This document shows, one piece after another, positions 1 to 9,204 of a stretch of 64,000 nucleotides of DNA. Origin of the DNA: Candidatus Caccopulliclostridium gallistercoris (lineage in GTDB: Bacteria > Bacillota > Clostridia > Christensenellales > UBA1242); contig DVOJ01000003.1 of assembly GCA_018713725.1 (NCBI GenBank), positions 1 to 64,000 on the forward strand. The letters run 5' to 3'. Under the pieces are notes generated by a model. That model ran no database searches, was not told the DNA's origin, and saw nothing but the letters and a program-made list of their open reading frames with translations. Both the position numbers and the translations under genes were made by a program. The number at the start of each line of letters is the position of its first letter. Position 1 is the first letter of the stretch.

Positions 1-129
1 TAATAACTCCCAAGCGAAGCTGGAGTTTGCGTTTGGTCGGTATAAAGAAAAATTTCAAGCGCTCGTGGCGAGTGTTTGCGTTTAGCAAACCCGCCCTAAG
101 TGCAGAAATTTTTCTAGTTGCGGGGGGGG
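1..129. repeat. Structured dispersed repeat, copy 1 (cut by window start)
   Basis: This GC-richer stretch shares its layout with 19026-19184 and 30827-30979. A hairpin (aactcc / ggagtt, 5-28) is followed by a second stem agaaaaatttc (46-56) / gaaatttttct (105-115). Inside that lies gtttgc / gcaaac flanked by ggcg / cgcc. It ends in a run of eight G (122-129). It lies directly upstream of a secreted-protein gene. I see no coding potential in it. Confidence 0.7.
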
Positions 130-187
130 TAGAATCACTACGTGATTTTAAAATAACTAAAATCGTTTTACAAAACCCACCAATCTA

Positions 188-198
188 TGCTAATATAT
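188..198 (+). promoter_or_regulatory. Extended -10 promoter element and leader of the 289 gene
   Basis: The sequence TGCTAATATAT matches an extended -10 box. The same 11 bases occur 75-85 bp upstream of the related gene at 43740 (43655-43665). The two leaders also share an internal aatgctag and a 3' end reading aaataataaacaaa before the Shine-Dalgarno site. The roughly 90-nt common leader suggests shared control. No convincing -35 box is seen. Confidence 0.45.
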
Positions 199-288
199 CC
201 ATATAATCTAGCAGAATACAAACTAATAGATTAAGAATGCTAGTATAAAAAGATAAAAAACCAAAATAATAAACAAAAGGAGAAGTAT

Positions 289-1812
289 ATGAAACGAACA
301 AAACTAGTAGCAAGTTTAATGATGTGCGTATTTTGCCTAAGCTTTTTAGTAGTGGGCGTATTTGCAGCAGTAAACGTAAGTTTTGGCTTAACAGGGCAAT
401 TAATCTTTAACCCAGAAGGCGTATACGTAAAGGTAAGCGGGCAAATGTACCGTGGAGAAAACTACGGAACATTAGCTCCACTTACAGCAGAAAGCTTTAT
501 TTTACCCGAAATGACAAACTACGACGAAGTAGACGGCGCGCCAGCAGGAAACCTTCCAATGAACTCTTGGACAACCCCAAATGTAACGCTAGTACCAGGG
601 GAAAGGGCAGTAAAGTATAGAATAGAAGTAACTAATGTATCCGAAGCTGGAATAAAGGGAACAGCCACGGCTACAATAACCGGCGCCACAGGAACACCAA
701 GTGTAACCACAGTTGGCGGAGTAAAGACAAGTGTATACACAAACTGCACAGTAACAGAATACGCTCAGTATATACAAAACATACAACCAAATAATACACA
801 GGTATATGAACTAGTAGTAGAACTAAACCAAAGTGCTACCAGTGCAACCATAAACGTAAGTATAAGCTTTGATTTTACAGATGAAACAACTTATACAATG
901 AGTGGAACAACAAAGGGTTTTGTTAATATGGGTAAATACCCACAAACCTATGTAGGCGACGCTATGAATGAAACATTAGAAGCTTGGTATACATGTCAGC
1001 CAGTAGCAGAAACATATACAGCGTATAAAGGAAGAACAACAACATCTCCATATGAATTAAACGAACCAGTAGTGTATAATGCCTACGAATATATAGACGG
1101 CAACACCTATTGCCGAGTACCAGAAGCAGATTTATACAATAGTGGAGCAAAAACCTTTAACGACGGCACAACAATAGTAAACGGAGAAACCTATTGGTTC
1201 AAAGTAGAACCAATACAGTGGAGAGTATTAACTGAGAATTACACAGATACAGAAAATACAACCCCAGTATCATACTTACTAAGTGAGTATGTATTAAGTG
1301 GTAATACAACATTTAACCCAAGTACAAGTAATACAAACCACACACATTATAGTGCAGAAACGAATGCATTAAGACCATTTTTAAATGAAGTGTTCTATGC
1401 AGACGCTTTTACAACAAAAGAGCAAGCCTTAATAGCACAAAGAACATTAACAGATGCAGACTTAGACGGAACAGGAAGTGTAGGAGATATAGCATCAACA
1501 GAGCCGTTAAATGTATTTGCACCAACATACTATGATATGATAAATACAGATTATGGATTTAATTCATCATATAGTAACTATGACCAACAAAGAAGAGCAA
1601 GTGCAACAGACTTTGCAATGGCGAACTACGCATACAAAACTACAAGTAGCTACCCAGATATTCATGGACTAGCAAGCTCGTACTACTGGACTTCTTCCGC
1701 GGCCTCCGCCTCCCTCTACGCATTCAACGTATACACCTATGGTTCTGTGAACAACTACTCTGTGCGCTATGAGTACTACGCCGCGCGCCCGGCTTTGCTC
1801 TTTAAGCTTTGA
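289..1812 (+). CDS. Secreted protein with TasA/camelysin-like N-terminus and C-terminal DUF6273 domain
   Basis: The start is set by aaaggag 7 nt upstream. Residues 1-27 form a signal peptide (two Lys/Arg, hydrophobic core, cleavage near VFA-A). The N-terminal module (VNVSF..T..L.F.P..VYV.VSG) recurs in the genes at 19351, 26254 and 43740, so this is a paralogous family of secreted beta-rich proteins. Residues about 205-507 resemble DUF6273, including PIQWRVL near 308 and a YYW...ARPALLF ending (465-504). The fold is probably C-type-lectin-like, by analogy with DUF1566. The last 130 bp switch to C/T-ending codons and higher G+C (about 53% by hand count against 40% in the preceding 120 bp). Role unknown; a surface or matrix ligand-binding protein is likely. 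Confidence 0.75.
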   Translation: MKRTKLVASLMMCVFCLSFLVVGVFAAVNVSFGLTGQLIFNPEGVYVKVSGQMYRGENYGTLAPLTAESFILPEMTNYDEVDGAPAGNLPMNSWTTPNVTLVPGERAVKYRIEVTNVSEAGIKGTATATITGATGTPSVTTVGGVKTSVYTNCTVTEYAQYIQNIQPNNTQVYELVVELNQSATSATINVSISFDFTDETTYTMSGTTKGFVNMGKYPQTYVGDAMNETLEAWYTCQPVAETYTAYKGRTTTSPYELNEPVVYNAYEYIDGNTYCRVPEADLYNSGAKTFNDGTTIVNGETYWFKVEPIQWRVLTENYTDTENTTPVSYLLSEYVLSGNTTFNPSTSNTNHTHYSAETNALRPFLNEVFYADAFTTKEQALIAQRTLTDADLDGTGSVGDIASTEPLNVFAPTYYDMINTDYGFNSSYSNYDQQRRASATDFAMANYAYKTTSSYPDIHGLASSYYWTSSAASASLYAFNVYTYGSVNNYSVRYEYYAARPALLFKL

Positions 1813-1856
1813 GTCTAATCTCCGGCGATAGGTGTATTGAATATATTATTTATATC

Positions 1857-1891
1857 AAATTCTATGACCAACATTGGTTATAGAATTTTTT
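1857..1891 (+). terminator. Rho-independent terminator after the 289 gene
   Basis: An aattctat-gacca stem pairs with tggttatagaatt around a 4-nt loop and is followed by a T run. The remaining bases up to 2006 hold only the AT-rich leader of the next gene. Confidence 0.75.
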
Positions 1892-2006
1892 ATGTAAGGA
1901 ACACAAAGCAAAAGGTGTTTTCTTAATTTTTATTTTCCAAGCTCTATCAGTTGCTTTTTTCTGCGAATTATAGTAATATATATTAACTTTGTTTAAAGGA
2001 GATTTT

Positions 2007-2729
2007 ATGCAGAAATCAAATGCAAGAAGATTTATTGAGGCTTATAATCAAATAGATTACGCATTAAGGGTGCAACATAACTTTAAAAGAAGTATGGGGT
2101 ATTCCGATATGATTAGAAGGGCGGTGGCTGTAAACTATATTGTTAGAAAATATGAAGACGATTTAATAGATTTTGGCAGGCTTAGAAATGCCATTATTCA
2201 TAGAAGCAATGACGACTATATTATTGCCGAGCCTCATGACGACGTGGTGGTGCAAATGGAAAAGATTGCAAAGCTTATTTGCACTCCGCCAAAGGTTATG
2301 GAAATTTTAAATTTGCACGATGTTTTAACTGTAAACTACGACGTAGATCTTAAAACAGTTATTAAACTTATTAGCACATCTAAATATAGTAATATCCCGG
2401 TGTATAAGGAAGGAACGCTGCTTGGCGTAGCTAATGGTCAAAAAATTTTGAACCTTCTTGGCAAAAAGATAGACGAAGGGCAGGATATTTCAAGATATAT
2501 AGAAAGCACGTCTATTGAACAGGCAATTTCAGAATTTCCAGAAGGCGTTACCTACTACGAGATTGCCCCAAGCGACGTTACAATTGAAGCTGTGCTAGAT
2601 ATGTTTGATAAAAATAGAAAGCTTCTTATAGTGCTAATTACAAAAACGGGTAGTATGCAGGAAGCTCCGCTTGGAATTGTAACGCCAACAAATATTATGG
2701 ATTTAAATAACATTTTAGAGAATTATTAG
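2007..2729 (+). CDS. HEPN-like / CBS-pair domain protein
   Basis: The start chosen is ATG 2007, because aaaggag lies 6-7 nt upstream. A TTG start at 1989 would place that site inside the gene. The product is 240 aa. Residues 1-90 are helical and contain RNAIIH, which fits the R-x4-H motif of HEPN domains (nucleotide-binding or RNase-like folds often found in toxins). Residues about 95-240 look like two CBS motifs (VNYDVDLKTVIKLISTSKYSNIPV and the later DVTIEAVLDMF...LGIVT), which usually bind adenosyl ligands. It sits 9 bp ahead of ileS and is probably cotranscribed with it. The domain calls are from motif reading. Function is unknown; nucleotide sensing is an inference. Confidence 0.6.
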   Translation: MQKSNARRFIEAYNQIDYALRVQHNFKRSMGYSDMIRRAVAVNYIVRKYEDDLIDFGRLRNAIIHRSNDDYIIAEPHDDVVVQMEKIAKLICTPPKVMEILNLHDVLTVNYDVDLKTVIKLISTSKYSNIPVYKEGTLLGVANGQKILNLLGKKIDEGQDISRYIESTSIEQAISEFPEGVTYYEIAPSDVTIEAVLDMFDKNRKLLIVLITKTGSMQEAPLGIVTPTNIMDLNNILENY

Positions 2730-2738
2730 GAGAGATAT

Positions 2739-5700
2739 ATGAGAAAAGAAGATGCAATGCCAGATTTTATAAAGAATGAAGAAGAGATGCTAAAATTTTG
2801 GCAAGACAATAATTGTTTTGATAAACTTGTTAAAAAGAATGAAAATTCTGGAAAACATTTCAGGTTTTTAGACGGCCCAATTACAGCCAATAACGGCATG
2901 GGCGTTCATCACGCATGGAATAGAAGCTTAAAAGATATAATGCTAAAATATAAGGCAATGAACGGATATTCTGCGCACTACCAAAACGGCTTTGATGCCC
3001 AAGGGCTTTGGGTAGAAGTGGAAACGGAAAAGGAACTTGGCTTAAAGGACAAGCGTGACATTGAAAAACTAGGTCTTGATAAATTTACAACAGCGTGCAT
3101 GGATAGAGTAAAAAAATATTCTGGAATTATCACGGAGCAATCTAAGCGCCTAGGTCAGTGGATGGACTGGGAACACTCCTATTTTACAAACTCGGACGAA
3201 AACATAACGTCTATTTGGTACTTTTTAAAGGAGTGTTTTAACCGCGGTTGGCTTGTGCAGAAATATCGCCCAATGCCATGGTGTAGCCATTGCGGAACGT
3301 CGCTTTCCGAACACGAGCTTGCCGATAGCTATAAGGATATGGAACACCTTGCTGTATTCTTTAAACTACCAATTAAAAACACCAATAATGATATATTAGT
3401 TTGGACAACTACGCCTTGGACGCTTTCTGCTAACGTTGCAGTTGCCGTAAACCCAGAGCTTGAATATAGCGTTTGTAAGGTAAAGAGCCAAGATAGAAAC
3501 ATTATAGTTTGTTCTAGCGCGAAAAAGGTGCTAAAAGACGACCTTATTGAAGTTGTTAAAACTATTAAAGGTAGCGAGCTTGTAGGGCTTGAATATGAAA
3601 CGTGTTTCCCAGAATTAAAGGAACAAAATTTTACTCATAAAATTGTGGCTTGGGAAGACGTAGATGCTGAAGAAGGCTCTGGCGCCGTTCACATTGCACC
3701 GGGCTGCGGAGCAGAAGACTTTGAGCTTGGTCAGAAACTTGGCCTTCCAAACGTTATACCAGTAGACGAAAGCGGCATATTCTTTGACGATTTCGGCTTT
3801 TTAGCTGGCAAAAACACCACGGAAGTAGCGGACCTTGTTTTTGACGAACTTAAAAAGCGCGGCAAGCTTTACTATACGCACAAGCATATGCATAGATATC
3901 CTATTTGTTGGAGATGTAAAAATCCGCTTATATTTAGGCTTACTAAGGAGTGGTATATTAAAGCTGATGAAATCCGTCCTAAGCTTTTAGAAGCTGTGGA
4001 AACTGTTAGGTGGCAACCGGAATTTATTAAAAAGAGAATGACGGATTGGCTTGAAAATATGGGAGATTGGTGTATTTCTAGAAAGCGCTTCTATGGGCTT
4101 CCGCTTCCATTCTATATTTGCTCTAAGTGTGGCAAAATTACCGTAGTGGGCTCACTGGACGAGCTTAAAAAGCTATCTAGCGAAGAAGAAGTGAACAAAC
4201 TTCCGCATCTTCACAGACCATATATAGACGACATTGAAATAACTTGCCCACATTGCGGCGAAAAGGTTAAACGTGTAACCGAAGTTGGCGATTGCTGGCT
4301 AGATGCCGGAATTACTCCGTTTAGCACTAAAAAATATTTCACAGATAGAAAATTCTGGGAACAAAATTTCCCAGCAGAGTGCGTAATAGAAATGAAAGAG
4401 CAAATTAGGCTTTGGTTCTATTCACTTCTATTTATGAGCGTAACCTTAACGGGCAGAGCGCCTTACGAGAAGGTTATAGGCTTTGCGTCGCTTGTGGCAG
4501 AAGATGGCTCTAAGTTCTCTAAATCTGGTAAAAACAATATTAGCTTCTTTGATGCTTGCAATAAAATTGGCGCGGACGTTATAAGATATATGTTCGCTTC
4601 CAACAACATGCTAAACGATACGCGTTTCGGCTACGGCATCACAGACGATATTAGAAGAAAGCTTTTAGGGCTTTGGAATGCATATATTTTCTTCAATACC
4701 TACGCAGTTTTAGATAATCCAAAACTTGACGGCTTTACTCCAAATATTACAAACGTTACGGATAAGTGGCTTGTTGAAGTAACGAATAAGTTTATTGCAA
4801 ATTCTAAAAAGTATTACGACGACCAACAGTTCTTTTTAGTTGTGCGCGACTTTGAAAAGTACGTAGACGACTTAACCAATTGGTATATCCGCGTAAATAG
4901 AAGAAGGTTCTGGAAGTCGGACGACGAAGAAGATAAACGCACGGCTTACTGGTGCCTATATACTGCTATCAAAAAGACGTGTCAAGTTATGGCGCCAATA
5001 ATTCCATTCATGACGGAACACATTTGGCAAAATATGTGCAGAAGTTTAGAGCCAAATTCTAGCGAAAGCATAATTCTTTCAGATTTCCCTAGTGTAATGC
5101 TTGAAATGAAGGACGAAAACCTAGAAGAAAAAACAGATATAGCTAGAAACATAATAGCCCTTGCGCAAAGGCTTAGAAATGAAAATCAACTTAAAATAAA
5201 GCAGCCTTTAAAAGAGATGTTTGTTTGTGCAAGTGTAAACGTTAAGCCTAGCGTAGAGCTTTTTGGAGAAATAATAAAAGAAGAGTTAAACATTAAAACG
5301 CTTGTATTTGAAGAAAATGTTGAAAGGTTTAACGAAAGATTTTTAACTGTAAACTTTAAAACCGCTGGTGCAGTTTTAAAAGGCGACGTTCAAAAGTTAA
5401 AGAATGCACTACTTGAAGTATCTGATGCAGACATGGCAAAACTAGTTCGTGAATACGACGAAGGCAAGGTTAGCGTAGGCGAATTTAAGAATTTAGATTC
5501 AAGTTTATTCCTTGTATCATCTAAACCAAAACAAGAGTTTGTTATAATGTCGGACGGCGGAATAACCGTAGTTCTTGATATCACAATAGACCACGAACTT
5601 TTAGTTGAAGGTTTATACCGCGAGCTTACGCGTGCTGCTCAGGTTTTAAGAAAGGAAGCCGGCTTTAAGGTTGAAGATAGAATAATAGTTAGCTTTAAAA

Positions 5701-5861
5701 CCAGTAGCCAAGATTTAACCGAAGTGTTAAAGCTATATAGAGATAAAATTATGGCAGAAGTGCTAATTAAAGAAGTGGTGGACGACGTTGCAGATTGTGC
5801 AATTGATAAAACCCTTTCAGTTAGCGGCGAAGAAATTCAAATTAAAATGAAAAAGGCATAA
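2739..5861 (+). CDS. ileS: Isoleucyl-tRNA synthetase
   Basis: This 1040-aa class Ia synthetase charges tRNA-Ile with isoleucine in the cytoplasm. The HIGH-type motif appears as GVHHAW near residue 53, as in the clade of bacterial IleRS with PxTANN.MGVHHAW. The KMSKS loop is KFSKS (about residue 603). The editing (CP1) domain contains TTPWTL (about residue 226) and GSGAVHIAPG. Cys clusters CSHC, CWRC, CSKC and CPHC suggest zinc sites within the CP/connective regions. The C-terminal anticodon-binding domain is complete. Length is typical. The SD site is aggagag 8 nt before ATG. No T-box leader is possible upstream, because the HEPN/CBS gene ends 9 bp before it. Confidence 0.95.
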   Translation: MRKEDAMPDFIKNEEEMLKFWQDNNCFDKLVKKNENSGKHFRFLDGPITANNGMGVHHAWNRSLKDIMLKYKAMNGYSAHYQNGFDAQGLWVEVETEKELGLKDKRDIEKLGLDKFTTACMDRVKKYSGIITEQSKRLGQWMDWEHSYFTNSDENITSIWYFLKECFNRGWLVQKYRPMPWCSHCGTSLSEHELADSYKDMEHLAVFFKLPIKNTNNDILVWTTTPWTLSANVAVAVNPELEYSVCKVKSQDRNIIVCSSAKKVLKDDLIEVVKTIKGSELVGLEYETCFPELKEQNFTHKIVAWEDVDAEEGSGAVHIAPGCGAEDFELGQKLGLPNVIPVDESGIFFDDFGFLAGKNTTEVADLVFDELKKRGKLYYTHKHMHRYPICWRCKNPLIFRLTKEWYIKADEIRPKLLEAVETVRWQPEFIKKRMTDWLENMGDWCISRKRFYGLPLPFYICSKCGKITVVGSLDELKKLSSEEEVNKLPHLHRPYIDDIEITCPHCGEKVKRVTEVGDCWLDAGITPFSTKKYFTDRKFWEQNFPAECVIEMKEQIRLWFYSLLFMSVTLTGRAPYEKVIGFASLVAEDGSKFSKSGKNNISFFDACNKIGADVIRYMFASNNMLNDTRFGYGITDDIRRKLLGLWNAYIFFNTYAVLDNPKLDGFTPNITNVTDKWLVEVTNKFIANSKKYYDDQQFFLVVRDFEKYVDDLTNWYIRVNRRRFWKSDDEEDKRTAYWCLYTAIKKTCQVMAPIIPFMTEHIWQNMCRSLEPNSSESIILSDFPSVMLEMKDENLEEKTDIARNIIALAQRLRNENQLKIKQPLKEMFVCASVNVKPSVELFGEIIKEELNIKTLVFEENVERFNERFLTVNFKTAGAVLKGDVQKLKNALLEVSDADMAKLVREYDEGKVSVGEFKNLDSSLFLVSSKPKQEFVIMSDGGITVVLDITIDHELLVEGLYRELTRAAQVLRKEAGFKVEDRIIVSFKTSSQDLTEVLKLYRDKIMAEVLIKEVVDDVADCAIDKTLSVSGEEIQIKMKKA

Positions 5862-5862
5862 A

Positions 5863-6714
5863 ATGAAAGTAGCAACAAATTGGCAAGACTATGAAGTGCT
5901 TGCAACAAGTGCTGGGGAAAAGTTGGAGCGTTGGGGAGACGTTTATCTCCTTCGCCCAGACCCGCAGGTTATATGGAAGGCAAAGGAAGATTTATCAAAA
6001 TTTCCAAAACTTAACGCGCGTTACGTTCGTGAAAGCACGGGCGGCGGCAAGTGGGAAATAAAGAAGAAGTTTCCGGAAAGTTGGGTAATTAGCTATAAAA
6101 ATTTAAAATTTAAAATAAAGCCCATGGGTTTTAAACACACAGGGCTTTTTCCAGAACAAGCTGTAAACTGGGATAGAATGATAGACCTTGTAAAAAATGC
6201 AAATAGACCTATTAGCGCCTTAAACCTTTTTGCCTACACGGGCGGAGCGAGCGTGGCACTTGCAAGTGCTGGAGCAAGCGTAACTCATGTAGATGCAAGT
6301 AAAGGTATGGTAGAACGCGCCAAAGAAAATATGGCGCTTTCCGGGCTTTCAGATAGGCCGGTTAGATATATTGTAGACGACTGCTTTAAGTTCGTAGAGC
6401 GCGAAATAAGGCGCGGGAAGAAGTACGACGTTATTATTCTAGACCCGCCAAGCTATGGTAGGGGCCCAAACGGCGAAATGTGGAAACTAGAAAATAATCT
6501 TTTCGACTTTTTAAAAGAGTGCAGTAAAGTGCTATCAGAAAAACCGCTTTTTGTGCTACTCAATTCCTATACTACTGGGCTTCAAGCAAGCGTGCTAAAA
6601 AATTTATTACAACTTGCTTTTAATGCTAAAAACATAGACGCAGACGAAATTGGGCTTCCTAGCAAGGACGGGCTAATACTTCCTTGTGGGGCAAGCGGCT
6701 TTGCAGAATTTTAA
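5863..6714 (+). CDS. Class I SAM-dependent methyltransferase (RlmI-like family)
   Basis: A 283-aa Rossmann-fold methyltransferase beginning 1 nt after the ileS stop codon. The AdoMet-binding motif is LNLFAYTGGASVAL (about residues 120-133), followed by an acidic strand end (VTHVDAS). The catalytic-loop motif is ILDPPSYGRG (about 196-205). These features match the family of 23S rRNA cytosine-C5 methyltransferases related to RlmI/RlmO. The N-terminal PUA domain of RlmI is not obvious and the first 90 residues are shorter. Substrate is inferred to be rRNA from the family only. The pseudouridine synthase follows immediately, so two RNA-modification genes sit together. Confidence 0.8.
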   Translation: MKVATNWQDYEVLATSAGEKLERWGDVYLLRPDPQVIWKAKEDLSKFPKLNARYVRESTGGGKWEIKKKFPESWVISYKNLKFKIKPMGFKHTGLFPEQAVNWDRMIDLVKNANRPISALNLFAYTGGASVALASAGASVTHVDASKGMVERAKENMALSGLSDRPVRYIVDDCFKFVEREIRRGKKYDVIILDPPSYGRGPNGEMWKLENNLFDFLKECSKVLSEKPLFVLLNSYTTGLQASVLKNLLQLAFNAKNIDADEIGLPSKDGLILPCGASGFAEF

Positions 6715-6722
6715 GGAGAAAT

Positions 6723-7406
6723 ATGGAAAATTTAGACGTTATTTATGAAGATAATCATATTGTTGTGGTGGTAAAGCCGCAAAATGTTCCAAGCCAAGCA
6801 GACGAAAGTGGCGACCTAGACATGCTAAGCATGGTAAAAGCATACGTTAAAGAGAAGTACAATAAGCCGGGCGAAGCTTACATTGGACTTGTGCATAGGC
6901 TAGATAGGCCAACGGGCGGCATTATGGTGTTTGCAAGAACTAGTAAGGCGGCAAATAGGCTATCCGAGCAGATTAAAAACGGAGAATTTGTCAAAACTTA
7001 CTACTGTGTTACAGACGGAATTCCAAAGGAAAGCGAAGGGCATTTGGTAAACTATTTAAAGAAAGACGATAACATTGTTAAAATTGTACCTATGAGCGAA
7101 ACGGGCGCAAAGCGTGCGGAAACTATTTATAAGGTTCTAGAAGTAGAAAAAAACTTAGCGCTTGTTAAGGTGAATATTTTAACTGGAAGGTCGCATCAAA
7201 TTAGAGTTCAAATGGCAAATATAGGTGCTTCGCTATTTGGTGACGGTAAGTACGGAAAAAATATTAGTAAAACAAAGCATTTAGCATTATGGGCAGGCGA
7301 GCTTAGCTTTAAACACCCTACAAAAGATGAAACGCTTTCTTTTAAGGTGTATCCACCAGAAGAAAAGCCTTGGACGGAGTTTAACGTTTCTAAATTTCTA
7401 GGTTAA
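6723..7406 (+). CDS. RluA-family pseudouridine synthase
   Basis: ATG 6723 is chosen because aaggag precedes it by 5 nt. A longer frame from 6684 would overlap the methyltransferase. The 227-aa product has the RluA catalytic motif HRLDRPTGGIMVFA (Asp is the nucleophile) around residues 58-71 and a GRSHQIRVQM motif (about 159-168). It lacks the N-terminal S4 domain found in RluD. Such short forms isomerise uridine to pseudouridine in rRNA or tRNA. The exact target cannot be told from sequence. Confidence 0.88.
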   Translation: MENLDVIYEDNHIVVVVKPQNVPSQADESGDLDMLSMVKAYVKEKYNKPGEAYIGLVHRLDRPTGGIMVFARTSKAANRLSEQIKNGEFVKTYYCVTDGIPKESEGHLVNYLKKDDNIVKIVPMSETGAKRAETIYKVLEVEKNLALVKVNILTGRSHQIRVQMANIGASLFGDGKYGKNISKTKHLALWAGELSFKHPTKDETLSFKVYPPEEKPWTEFNVSKFLG

Positions 7407-7417
7407 AAGGGGAAAGA

Positions 7418-9202
7418 ATGAAAAAGAGAGAAGAAATAGAAGAAAAATATAAATGGAATTTAACTGAATATTCTAAATCTAGCGAAGCTTGCGAGAAAGA
7501 GCTTGCCGATATTCAAAAGAAATTTTCTGAAATTGAAAAATTTGAAAATAAATTAAATTCAGATGAAAATATTTACGCTTGTTTAAAGCTTGAAAGTGAA
7601 ATTAGCCAAGTTTTAAGCAGGCTTTATGTTTATTCTTCATTAAAACTTAAAGAAAACGCGAAAAATAGCAAGGCGGTAGAACTCAGCGAAAAGGTGGGTT
7701 CTGTTTGCGTAAATTTTGGAACAATAACCAGTTTTATAGACGTTGAAATTGGCGAGCTTAGTAATGAAAAGCTAAAAGCGCTTGAAAATAACAAAAATTA
7801 TCCAGAATTTAGAACATATTTTAAAGCTATTTTAAGGCATAAGGCGCACATGCTTTCTAAAAAAGAAGAAAAACTGCTCTCTCAAATGGGCGAGTTTACA
7901 GGCGGATTTTCTGACGTGTTCGACATGTTCGATAACGCAGACGTTAAGTTTGAAGACGCGCTTGATAGCAAGGGCGTGCCACACAAACTTACTCATGCCA
8001 CATATTCGCTTTTAGTTGAAAGTGCTGACCGCGAGCTTAGGAAAAATGCCATTATAAATATGAATAAGGCGTACGGCGAATATAACAACACAATAGCTAC
8101 AAACTATATAAACGACGTTAAAGTTGGAACGTTTTTTGCGAAAATTAGAAATTATCCTTCCGCACTTTCTGCTTCAATTTACGCAGAAGAAGCCAGCGAA
8201 GAAGTGTATAAAACACTACTTGAAGGCGTAAATAATAACTTAAAAGTTTTCCATAAATATTTTGACATAAAGCGCAGACAACTTGGGCAAAAGACCTTTG
8301 CACTTTACGATATCTATGCTAAAACTTGTGAAGATTTTGATATTAAACTTTCCTATGAAGAAGCGCTTGAACTTGTAAAAGAAGCGTGTAAGCCGCTAGG
8401 CGAGGAGTACGTTTCCTTATTAGAGCGCGCTAAAAACGAGCACTGGATAGACGTATATGAAAATGAAGGCAAGGATAGCGGTGCATTTTCTTGGGGTGCG
8501 TATGGCGTGCATCCTGTTGTTTTAACTAACTACGTTTCTAACTGCAATTCCGTGTTCACACTTGCGCACGAGCTTGGGCACTGTATGCACACTTATTATT
8601 CAAACACAAATCAGCCTTATGAAGACGCAGGTTATACCATATTCGTTGCAGAAGTGGCTAGTAACGTAAACGAAATGTTAATGCTTTTATATCTTTCAAA
8701 TAAGGCAAAAACAAAGGAAGAAAAGATATATTATTATGACTATCTACTAAGCATGTTCCGTGGAAGCGTGTTCCGTCAAACCATGTTTTCAGAATTTGAA
8801 TATTTCGCGCACGACACCTACGAAAAAACTTCCGCACTCTCTAAGGATATTTTAAACAACTTCTATCTAGAATTAAACAAGCGCTATTTTGGTAAAGGCG
8901 TAGAAATTTTAGACGAAATTAAATATGAGTGGAGCAGAATACCGCATTTTTATAGTTCGTTCTACGTTTATAAATACGCAACGGGCTTAATTAGCGCTAT
9001 GGTTATTGCTAGAAATATATTTTCAGGTAAGGAAAACGCGAAAGAAAACTATTTAAAATTCTTATCTTTGGGAAGTTCTCTTCCACCAGTAGAGCTTTTA
9101 AAGATTGCCGGTGTAAACCTTGAAGATAAGTGTACTTTCGACGAAGCGTTTGCCTTTATAGACGGCATTCTTAACGATTGGAACAAACTTTTGGAGAATT
9201 AA
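7418..9202 (+). CDS. pepF: Oligoendopeptidase F (M3 metallopeptidase)
   Basis: A 594-aa cytosolic zinc oligopeptidase. The zinc motif HELGH lies at about residues 386-390 (LAHELGHCMHTYYS). The downstream Glu ligand is in the EVASNVNE segment about 25 residues later. Length and the absence of a signal peptide fit PepF, which degrades peptides of roughly 7-17 residues. The SD site is aaaggggaaag. It is followed by an ABC transporter gene whose start is 3 nt after its stop, so cotranscription is likely. Confidence 0.9.
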   Translation: MKKREEIEEKYKWNLTEYSKSSEACEKELADIQKKFSEIEKFENKLNSDENIYACLKLESEISQVLSRLYVYSSLKLKENAKNSKAVELSEKVGSVCVNFGTITSFIDVEIGELSNEKLKALENNKNYPEFRTYFKAILRHKAHMLSKKEEKLLSQMGEFTGGFSDVFDMFDNADVKFEDALDSKGVPHKLTHATYSLLVESADRELRKNAIINMNKAYGEYNNTIATNYINDVKVGTFFAKIRNYPSALSASIYAEEASEEVYKTLLEGVNNNLKVFHKYFDIKRRQLGQKTFALYDIYAKTCEDFDIKLSYEEALELVKEACKPLGEEYVSLLERAKNEHWIDVYENEGKDSGAFSWGAYGVHPVVLTNYVSNCNSVFTLAHELGHCMHTYYSNTNQPYEDAGYTIFVAEVASNVNEMLMLLYLSNKAKTKEEKIYYYDYLLSMFRGSVFRQTMFSEFEYFAHDTYEKTSALSKDILNNFYLELNKRYFGKGVEILDEIKYEWSRIPHFYSSFYVYKYATGLISAMVIARNIFSGKENAKENYLKFLSLGSSLPPVELLKIAGVNLEDKCTFDEAFAFIDGILNDWNKLLEN

Positions 9203-9204
9203 AT

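Noticed and set aside
2600..2740. T-box leader for ileS
   Set aside because: The upstream gene ends 9 bp before the ileS start, leaving no room for a leader RNA.
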